From assembly GCA_003225515.1 (NCBI GenBank), contig QIAK01000386.1, forward strand, positions 1 to 5,083: a stretch of DNA of 5,083 bases. The letters run 5' to 3'. Shown piece by piece: positions 1-4,467 of this stretch. The number at the start of each line of letters is the position of its first letter. Position 1 is the first letter of the stretch. Under the pieces are notes generated by a model that saw only the letters and a program-made list of their open reading frames with translations, was not told the origin of the DNA and searched no databases. Origin of the DNA: Acidobacteriota bacterium. GTDB taxonomy: Bacteria > Acidobacteriota > Terriglobia > Terriglobales > Acidobacteriaceae. A program made the translations under genes and the position numbers.

Positions 1-1
1 T

Positions 2-529
2 TTCCGACGAAACGATAATTTCCGCGGCCGACGCTTTCGCCGTGGCAACCGCGTCCGTTTCGGATTCCGTAACAACTGCTTTACCTTTGGCTGTCGCGGC
101 TACGGATATCCATGGGCGTACGGCGGTTACTTCGATCCTTACTGGTGGTGGGATTCCGGTTCCTCCTACGATGAGGATTACCAGCGGGATCGAGAAATTG
201 CCAACCAGATGAACCAGGAAAGTCTGGACGAACAAAGAATGCGCCGGCAAGAAGAGAACGACAGCGATCAGGATGTGTACTCCCGTTCCTCTTCCCCGAA
301 TCGCGAGCAGGCAACCGCATCCTCCGTTCCTCCAACCGTCCTCGTCTTCCGCGATCACCACAAGAAAGAAGTCCAGAACTATGCCATCGTTGGCCAGACG
401 CTCTGGAATTTTTCTGGCGGGCATACTGAAAAGATTCCGCTCTCCGATCTCGACTTGACTGCGACCACGAAAGCCAACGACGATCGTGGCCTGACTTTCC
501 GCGTACCCGACACCGGCGAAGCCCAATAG
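2..529 (+). CDS. Hypothetical low-complexity protein with conserved C-terminal segment (5'-truncated)
   Basis: The frame is open from the first bases of the window to the TAG at 527-529, so only the last 175 residues are visible and the start lies upstream. The first ATG inside the window, at 209, is internal: the frame before it has coherent composition. Visible residues 1-30 are rich in Arg, Asn and Phe. Residues 30-60 are rich in Gly, Tyr and Trp and include a WWW run, followed by an acidic, Gln-rich linker. The last 60 or so residues form a compact, better conserved-looking segment running from VLVFRD through NYAIVGQTLWNF to IPLSDLDL and NDDRG. I recall this ending from many acidobacterial hypothetical proteins, where the N-terminus carries a signal peptide; that part cannot be seen here. 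No function is known to me. An envelope or surface location is inferred from composition only. Confidence 0.8.
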   Translation, partial: FRRNDNFRGRRFRRGNRVRFGFRNNCFTFGCRGYGYPWAYGGYFDPYWWWDSGSSYDEDYQRDREIANQMNQESLDEQRMRRQEENDSDQDVYSRSSSPNREQATASSVPPTVLVFRDHHKKEVQNYAIVGQTLWNFSGGHTEKIPLSDLDLTATTKANDDRGLTFRVPDTGEAQ

Positions 530-556
530 TCGATTCTTCTCAAACCATCAAGAAGT

Positions 557-607
557 CGGACCTCAGAATTCAGACCTCAGACCTCAGACCTCAGACTCCC
601 AACCTCA
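557..607. repeat. Heptamer tandem repeat (CAGACCT)n
   Basis: Three perfect head-to-tail copies of CAGACCT occupy 571-591, followed by a broken fourth copy at 592-597. Degenerate copies flank them: GACCTCAGA at 559-567 and ACCTCAG at 602-608. The period of 7 is not a multiple of three, which fits a non-coding location. The function is unknown. Slippage during replication could make the copy number variable. Confidence 0.75.
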
Positions 608-660
608 GCTGTGCGGGCTTGGCAGATTTTTTCGAGGTCCGCGGTCCAAGGTCTGAGGTC
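573..660. repeat. Inverted repeat between the heptamer array and a downstream copy
   Basis: GACCTCAGACCT at 573-584 is the perfect reverse complement of AGGTCTGAGGTC at 649-660. Independently, CGGACCTCAGA at 557-567 is the reverse complement of 652-662. The spacer of roughly 64 to 84 bases makes a large stem-loop possible in RNA or cruciform DNA. The spacer also contains a six-T run at 627-632 and further GGTCC repeats. There is no U tract after the right arm, so it does not look like an intrinsic terminator. Confidence 0.55.
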
Positions 661-842
661 CGGTTCCATTATCACTTACCGCACCGTTTCCCCATTCACT
701 GCATCCAAGGGTGCATTGGCCTATTCGATATTCCTTTTTTTGAGATTGGCTAGTACAGTGAAATCAAGAGTTTAGGTCCTGTTCGGTCCATGTGGGGAAC
801 CTGTAGAAACACTGGGTTTAGTCCCGTGTAGCCCTGTCCGAA

Positions 843-851
843 TGCTAAAAT
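843..851 (+). promoter_or_regulatory. Possible extended -10 element before hpnJ
   Basis: TGCTAAAAT matches an extended -10 (TG, one base, then a hexamer with 5 of 6 consensus positions). No convincing -35 hexamer lies 16-18 bases upstream. If used, transcription would begin near 858 and leave a leader of only about 10 bases before the ATG at 868, which would agree with the absence of a clear Shine-Dalgarno sequence. This is weak evidence. Confidence 0.25.
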
Positions 852-867
852 TAAAAGAACACAAACT

Positions 868-2337
868 ATGCCTTTAAAAACACTGTTCCTGAATCCACCT
901 TCGTTTGAAAACTTCGACGGAGGCGCCGGTTCCCGCTGGCCGGCCACCCGCGAGATCGAAAGTTACTGGTATCCCGTCTGGCTCGCTTACCCGACTGGAA
1001 TGCTGGAGGGAGCGCGGCTGCTGGATGCGCCGCCGCACCATATTTCCGGAGAAGAGACCATCAATATTGCCAAGGACTATGAATTGCTGGTCCTGTTCAC
1101 CTCGACCCCAGGATTTCCCGGCGACATCCTGCTGGCTCGGGCGATCAAGAAGGCGAACCCGAAAATCAAGATCGCGTTTGTGGGGCCGCACGTGACCGTG
1201 CTTCCGGAGAAATCGCTGCGCGAGTGTCCGGAAATTGATTTTGTTTGCCGCAAGGAATTTGATTTTTCCATCGTGGATTTCGCCAACGGCAAGCCGCTGG
1301 AGGAAATTCCCGCCGTTTCGTTCCTGAAAGACGGAAAGGTCGTGCATACTCCTGACGCTCCGCAACTTCAGGATCTCGATTCGCTGCCGCACGTCACCGA
1401 GGTTTATAAGCGCGATCTCGACATCACGAAGTACAACGTACCGTTCCTGTTGCATCCCTACGTATCGCTCTACACCACTCGCGGTTGTCCGGCGCAGTGC
1501 ACGTTCTGCCTGTGGCCGCAAACGCTCAGCGGACATCCGTGGCGCAAAAGATCCAGCGATGACGTTGCCGCCGAAATGGCGAAGGCGAAGCAGTTGTGGC
1601 CTGAAGTGAAGGAATTTTTCTTCGATGATGACACCTTCAACATCCAGAAGGCGCGCACCGTTGAACTCTGCGCCAAGCTGAAGCCGCTGGGACTGACGTG
1701 GTCGTGTACATCGCGCGTCACCACTGACTATGAAACTCTCAAGGCAATGAAAGAAGCTGGATGCCGCTTGCTGATCGTCGGCTACGAATCCGGTGACCAG
1801 CAGATTCTCAAGAACATCAAGAAGGGCGCGACCGTCGAGCGTGCTCGCCAATTTACAAAAGACTGCCACAAGCTCGGGCTCGTGATCCACGGCGACTTCA
1901 TTATGGGATTGCCTGGCGAAACCCATGAGACGATTAACAACACGATTGCATTCGCCAAGGAACTGGACGTGGAAACCATTCAGGTTTCGGTAGCGCATGC
2001 GTATCCTGGCACGGAGTTGTACGACTACGCAGTCAAGAACGGCTTCATGGTCGGCGACAATAAGATGGTCGACGAGGGCGGACATCAACTCGCCCATATT
2101 CAGTATCCCGGCCTGCCCGCGGATGACATTCTCTCGGCCGTGCATCGCTTTTATGACGAATATTATTTCCGTCCCAAGGCTGTGTACCGCATTTTGAGGA
2201 AGGCGGCATTCGACAGCAACGACCGCAAGCGTCTCTACAAAGAGGCCAAGGCCTTCTGGAAGCTTCGGAGTGCACGCAACAAGCTGGTCAAGAAACACAT
2301 GGATGAGGCTGCAGCCGCGGAGCCCGTCAAGGCCTGA
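868..2337 (+). CDS. hpnJ: Hopanoid biosynthesis radical SAM protein HpnJ
   Basis: The protein has 489 residues, about the usual HpnJ length. Family knowledge: HpnJ converts the glucosamine head group of bacteriohopanetetrol, made by HpnI and HpnK, into the cyclitol ether by ring contraction. Residues 1-20 (LKTLFLNPPSFENFDGG) and the following GSRWPATREIESYWYPVWLAYP match the HpnJ N-terminus as I know it. Residues about 45-150 look like a B12-binding Rossmann-type domain, with KIAFVGPHVT near 101-110. The radical SAM core follows, with the [4Fe-4S] ligands C207, C211 and C214 (CxxxCxxC) inside TTRGCPAQCTFC, then FFFDDDTF near 250-257, VGYESG near 304-309 and DFIMGLPGET near 343-352. The tail from about 450 is basic and alpha-helical, then Ala-rich. 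The ATG at 868 is chosen because conserved sequence begins immediately after it; the ribosome binding site is weak (AAAAGAA at 853-859). It probably heads an operon with the two membrane proteins downstream. Confidence 0.93.
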   Translation: MPLKTLFLNPPSFENFDGGAGSRWPATREIESYWYPVWLAYPTGMLEGARLLDAPPHHISGEETINIAKDYELLVLFTSTPGFPGDILLARAIKKANPKIKIAFVGPHVTVLPEKSLRECPEIDFVCRKEFDFSIVDFANGKPLEEIPAVSFLKDGKVVHTPDAPQLQDLDSLPHVTEVYKRDLDITKYNVPFLLHPYVSLYTTRGCPAQCTFCLWPQTLSGHPWRKRSSDDVAAEMAKAKQLWPEVKEFFFDDDTFNIQKARTVELCAKLKPLGLTWSCTSRVTTDYETLKAMKEAGCRLLIVGYESGDQQILKNIKKGATVERARQFTKDCHKLGLVIHGDFIMGLPGETHETINNTIAFAKELDVETIQVSVAHAYPGTELYDYAVKNGFMVGDNKMVDEGGHQLAHIQYPGLPADDILSAVHRFYDEYYFRPKAVYRILRKAAFDSNDRKRLYKEAKAFWKLRSARNKLVKKHMDEAAAAEPVKA

Positions 2338-2348
2338 GACTTTGGAAA

Positions 2349-2369
2349 GGGCCCGGCTTGAGTCCGGCC
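2349..2369 (+). other. Intercistronic hairpin 1 after hpnJ
   Basis: GGCC-GG at 2350-2356, with one bulged C, pairs with CCGGCC at 2364-2369 around a CTTGAGT loop, about 12 bases after the hpnJ stop. No T run follows, so it is not a standard terminator. It could protect the upstream 3' end or mark a processing site within the operon transcript. The exact position of the bulge is ambiguous. Confidence 0.4.
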
Positions 2370-2381
2370 GTGTACTTACCT

Positions 2382-2400
2382 GGGGCGCGCCGCGCGCTCC
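2382..2400 (+). other. Intercistronic hairpin 2 before the first transporter gene
   Basis: GGGGCGCG at 2382-2389 pairs with CGCGCTCC at 2393-2400 (seven Watson-Crick pairs and one G-T) around a three-base loop. It ends 13 bases before the GTG start at 2414, close to where a ribosome would bind, and no T run follows. It could limit translation initiation of the first half-transporter or stabilise the processed mRNA. Confidence 0.45.
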
Positions 2401-2413
2401 GCTTGAGTCCCGA

Positions 2414-2881
2414 GTGACCTTTCGCAAATATCTTGTGCTGGCTGGAGTCACCGTCTTTGCGGCGGCAGGCGACTCCATGCTTTCGCATGGGATGAAGCAG
2501 ACCGGAAGCATTTCTCTCCATCACTTGCAAGGCGTCATCGTCGCAGTTCTCAATCCCTGGGTCGCGATCGGCATCCTTCTGCTGTTGGCTTTTTTTGCGT
2601 CCTATATGAACGCGCTCTCCTGGGCCGACCTTACTTACGTTTTGCCCGCCACCTCGCTGGGATATGTGCTGCTGGCGCTCATTGCGAAGTTCGCCCTGCA
2701 TGAAAACGTCAGCCCGATGCGATGGATCGGGATCGCACTAATTTCCGGCGGAGTAGGATTCGTAGCAGGAGGGCCCGCGTTGACCGCGCGCGAACATACC
2801 GCTGCCGCTCAGGACCAGCCTCTCGCTAAAGCCGCGAATGTGAACGCCGCGCCTGAAGTTTCAACCGGGATAGAGCGATGA
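2414..2881 (+). CDS. EamA/SMR-like small membrane protein, half-transporter A
   Basis: The protein has 155 residues, the size of a single EamA (DMT superfamily) repeat plus a tail. Four hydrophobic segments are visible at about 6-24, 48-66, 73-93 and 102-120. Landmarks are GDSMLSHGMKQTG after helix 1, NALSWADLTYVLPATSLGY across helices 2-3, and LHENVSPMRWIG before helix 4. From about 121 a polar, Ala-rich tail of 35 residues follows, absent in its partner. The frame is open upstream into hpnJ, but homology-like sequence begins only at the GTG at 2414, so that start is preferred; its ribosome binding site is weak (GAG at 2405). It lies 76 bases after hpnJ and overlaps the next gene by ATGA. 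Known relatives such as ArnE/ArnF flip lipid-linked aminosugar; transport of a hopanoid or its head-group precursor is my inference. Confidence 0.8.
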   Translation: MTFRKYLVLAGVTVFAAAGDSMLSHGMKQTGSISLHHLQGVIVAVLNPWVAIGILLLLAFFASYMNALSWADLTYVLPATSLGYVLLALIAKFALHENVSPMRWIGIALISGGVGFVAGGPALTAREHTAAAQDQPLAKAANVNAAPEVSTGIER

Positions 2882-3258
2882 AAAATCTCTACACCTGGGC
2901 CGGGATTCTGGTCATCGTCTGCGCGTCTGTCATTGGCGACATTCTTCTGGCGCATGCCATGAAGCAGGTGGGTGACGTGCATTTGCTCTGGGATCGTGCT
3001 GGGCTGTGGACGGTTGTGCGCCGCATCTTCGGCAATCCCAACTTCTTTCTGGGCGTAGCCGCCATGGCGGTAGCCTTCTTCAGCCTGCTGTTTGCGCTGT
3101 CATGGGGCGACGTCAGCTTGGTTGCTCCCGCCGCCGCCTCGCTCACTTTCATCGGCAGTGCCTTCGCCGCAAAAATCTTTCTCCATGAAAAAGTGGACCG
3201 CCGCCGCTGGATTGCAGCCATATTGGTAGCAGCAGGAGTGGCACTGCTGGCGGGGTAA
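2878..3258 (+). CDS. EamA/SMR-like small membrane protein, half-transporter B
   Basis: The protein has 126 residues with four hydrophobic segments at about 6-26, 55-75, 79-99 and 108-125, and essentially no tail. It is a clear paralogue of the preceding protein. Shared positions include GD-x-x-L-x-HAMKQ-x-G after helix 1, ALSW-x-D in helix 2-3, a Pro followed by a small-residue run in helix 3, LHE-x-V before helix 4, and RWI opening helix 4. The ATG start overlaps the upstream TGA (ATGA at 2878-2881), and a purine-rich GGGATAGAG at 2867-2875 can serve as ribosome binding site, so translation is likely coupled. Two unequal, adjacent four-helix proteins suggest a heterodimer with eight helices, like ArnE/ArnF or paired SMR proteins. 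The substrate cannot be read from sequence. Confidence 0.82.
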   Translation: MKNLYTWAGILVIVCASVIGDILLAHAMKQVGDVHLLWDRAGLWTVVRRIFGNPNFFLGVAAMAVAFFSLLFALSWGDVSLVAPAAASLTFIGSAFAAKIFLHEKVDRRRWIAAILVAAGVALLAG

Positions 3259-3269
3259 GAGCCGCCTTT
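3249..3269 (+). terminator. Weak possible terminator over the stop codon of half-transporter B
   Basis: GGCGG at 3249-3253 pairs with CCGCC at 3262-3266 around an eight-base loop that contains the TAA stop, and is followed by only three T residues. The stem is short and the T tract poor, so termination here would be inefficient at best. Confidence 0.25.
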
Positions 3270-3282
3270 GACTCATGTGGGG

Positions 3283-3323
3283 CGGACACTCCCCTCGACT
3301 GCGTTCAGGGCAAGCTCTGTCCG
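3283..3323. repeat. Short dispersed-type repeat (encodes RLRSGQA / CPERSRG in shadow frames)
   Basis: The core at 3291-3323 reads RLRSGQALS on the plus strand and ACPERSRGE on the minus strand. I recall these tell-tale peptides from spurious ORFs over a short intergenic repeat found in many environmental genomes, including Acidobacteriota and Chloroflexota. CGGACA at 3283-3288 is inverted at 3318-3323, and a small inner stem pairs CAGGG 3306-3310 with CTCTG 3315-3319. CTTTGACT occurs on both sides (3266-3273 and 3328-3335), and CTTTGAC once more at 3334-3340. Confidence 0.6.
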
Positions 3324-3475
3324 TCGGCTTTGACTTTGACATGATTCCTCGGTGCATGATGCTGCCCCGATCTCTAGACCTCGCTGGCACCGCTATCATC
3401 CGAGCACCTAGAAAAACAGGGAAGCGCACGACCTCCCGTCCTCCCGACTCCGACCTACAAAATGGACATGGCTTT

Positions 3476-3503
3476 AGCCGCTGAGGTTCTTTCCTCCGCG
3501 GTT
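3476..3503 (+). other. Imperfect hairpin upstream of the DUF1326 gene
   Basis: CCGCTGAGG at 3478-3486 pairs with CCTCCGCGG at 3493-3501 around a TTCTTT loop, with one internal mismatch and a possible two-pair extension on the outside. It is followed by GTTGTTCGC, not a T run, so terminator function is unlikely. It lies just upstream of, or overlaps, the tentative promoter and may be a remnant of a repeat element. Confidence 0.35.
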
Positions 3504-3529
3504 GTTCGCTCACGATCCCGTTTAACTAT
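3502..3529 (+). promoter_or_regulatory. Tentative promoter for the DUF1326 gene
   Basis: TTGTTC at 3502-3507 and AACTAT at 3524-3529 are spaced by 16 bases and partly match sigma-70 -35 and -10 hexamers. The leader would be about 75 bases. The -10 match is poor (3 of 6). The location is sensible because the DUF1326 gene is more than 350 bases from the preceding operon. Confidence 0.2.
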
Positions 3530-3597
3530 GGGCGGCGGACGGAATCGGAATCTACCTCTTGCGCGTGATCCTTGACGGGTGCATACTGGCGCACGAT

Positions 3598-3604
3598 AAG
3601 GGGG
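3598..3604 (+). promoter_or_regulatory. Ribosome binding site that decides the DUF1326 start
   Basis: AAGGGGG lies six bases before the ATG at 3611. The alternative in-frame ATG at 3572 is preceded by no comparable site and would put 13 polar residues in front of a standard signal peptide. The site therefore supports 3611. Confidence 0.65.
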
Positions 3605-3610
3605 TGCTCT

Positions 3611-4330
3611 ATGCATCGATTGGCATTGCTTACGATGATTGCCCTGCTTAGCGTCAGCGCGGGTCACTCAGCGTCGCCGGCTGCCGACTGGGCTATCAAC
3701 GCTACGGCGATTGAGGCATGCAGCTGTCCACACTTCTGCATGTGTTATTTCAACGCACATCCGGCCGCTCACCACGAAGGCGGCAAGACAGAACACTTTT
3801 GCAAGTTCAACAACGCATACAAAGTCAACTCGGGACACTACGGCTCGACCGATCTCGCTGGCGCCAAGATCTGGCTGAGCGGCGATCTCGGAGGCGACTT
3901 CACCAAGGGGCAAATGGATTGGGTGGTGGCCACTTTCGATAAAGGCACGACCGCCGAGCAACGGCAAGGGCTGGGGGAAATTCTGGGCCACGTATTTCCG
4001 GTGAAGTGGAATTCGTTTCAGACTGCCGAAGGCGACATCATGTGGTCCGCCGACAAGGATCAGGCTCACGCGACGCTCAACGGAGGCAAGACGGCGGAGG
4101 TCAAGCTGAAACGTTTTCAAGGAATGACGGACGAACCGGCCGTGCTGAAGAACGTCAAGTACTGGGGCACGCCGCGCAACGATGGCTTCGTGATGATGCC
4201 GAATGAACTGGAGACTTACAAAGAGGGTCCCAAGGCGTATGAGTTCAAGGGAACGAATGGATTCATGCTGACCTTCGACATGACTTCGAAAGACGTTCCT
4301 GCCGCTAAAGGGTCTTCGATGAGCTATTGA
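3611..4330 (+). CDS. Exported DUF1326 domain protein with CxCxxxCxC cluster
   Basis: The protein has 239 residues. Residues 1-21 form a signal peptide: basic start (HR), hydrophobic core LALLTMIALLSVSA, and a probable cleavage near GHSA. The mature part opens with DWAINATAIEACSCPHFCMCYF, the DUF1326 hallmark, with C37, C39, C43 and C45, followed by a His-rich stretch (H50, H54, H55, H62) and a fifth Cys, C64. The rest is compact and strand-rich, with conserved-looking TFDKGTTAEQRQGLGEILGHVFPVKW near 108-133, and no membrane helix. The family is of unknown function. The Cys/His density suggests metal binding (copper, zinc or a cluster) or redox activity in the periplasm, but that is inference. 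It has its own ribosome binding site, a long upstream gap and a strong terminator, so it is probably a single-gene unit and not part of the hopanoid operon. Confidence 0.85.
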   Translation: MHRLALLTMIALLSVSAGHSASPAADWAINATAIEACSCPHFCMCYFNAHPAAHHEGGKTEHFCKFNNAYKVNSGHYGSTDLAGAKIWLSGDLGGDFTKGQMDWVVATFDKGTTAEQRQGLGEILGHVFPVKWNSFQTAEGDIMWSADKDQAHATLNGGKTAEVKLKRFQGMTDEPAVLKNVKYWGTPRNDGFVMMPNELETYKEGPKAYEFKGTNGFMLTFDMTSKDVPAAKGSSMSY

Positions 4331-4350
4331 TGGACTTTATGGTTTTTGAG

Positions 4351-4380
4351 ATGCGCCAGAGTTCTCTGGCGCATTTTTTT
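4351..4380 (+). terminator. Strong intrinsic terminator after the DUF1326 gene
   Basis: ATGCGCCAGA at 4351-4360 and TCTGGCGCAT at 4365-4374 form a perfect ten-pair stem with a GTTC loop, followed directly by six more T residues (4375-4380). It starts 20 bases after the DUF1326 stop. On the minus strand no U tract follows the stem, so it should not terminate hpnE efficiently. The remaining gap to hpnE (4381-4467) shows nothing else of note. Confidence 0.92.
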
Positions 4381-4467
4381 GTTTCTCGTCCTCGTAGAAG
4401 CTTTCAAATGCTTGCCGATGGTTACCTCGTCCCGCGGTATCTTGCATCTTCACCGGGATGGCCGCGC

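Larger units (their letters stand above)
530..867. other. Non-coding region upstream of hpnJ
   Basis: This 338-base stretch has no credible ORF on either strand. It holds a CAGACCT heptamer array, an inverted copy of the same motif, and then an AT-richer stretch with a T run near 734-741 leading to hpnJ. A small possible hairpin pairs 810-816 with 823-828 and has one bulged base. No tRNA-like or riboswitch-like architecture was recognised. The promoter of the hpnJ operon should lie here. Confidence 0.7.
3259..3610. other. Non-coding region between the transporter pair and the DUF1326 gene
   Basis: This 352-base stretch has short overlapping ORFs on both strands but none with protein-like composition or a plausible start. 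It contains a short dispersed-type repeat with flanking direct repeats near 3266-3340, a pyrimidine-rich stretch (CCTCCCGTCCTCCCGACTCC, 3432-3451), an imperfect hairpin at 3476-3503, and the probable promoter and ribosome binding site of the DUF1326 gene. Confidence 0.65.

Noticed and set aside
557..662. Heptamer array considered as a CRISPR array
   Set aside because: The units are seven bases, contiguous and without spacers, and no cas gene is present.
694..716. TGCATCC/GGGTGCA near-palindrome upstream of hpnJ, considered as an operator
   Set aside because: The arms are short and imperfect, there is no regulator gene nearby, and its position relative to a promoter is unclear.
2270..2413. 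Upstream extension of half-transporter A to an ATG at 2270 inside hpnJ
   Set aside because: The extension would overlap the hpnJ 3' end by 68 bases and add 48 residues with no family resemblance. The hydrophobic EamA-like sequence begins right after the GTG at 2414.
874..2511. 545-codon open frame on the minus strand opposite hpnJ
   Set aside because: It is a shadow of the strongly supported hpnJ frame. Its product shows no recognisable domain or sensible composition, and it runs through the intercistronic gap into the next gene.
3100..3513. 137-codon minus-strand ORF over half-transporter B and the following gap
   Set aside because: It contains the repeat-derived CPERSRG peptide and is antisense to a supported gene. 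No domain is visible.
3572..3610. Earlier ATG for the DUF1326 protein
   Set aside because: It would place 13 extra residues before a standard signal peptide and lacks a ribosome binding site; AAGGGGG is correctly spaced for 3611.
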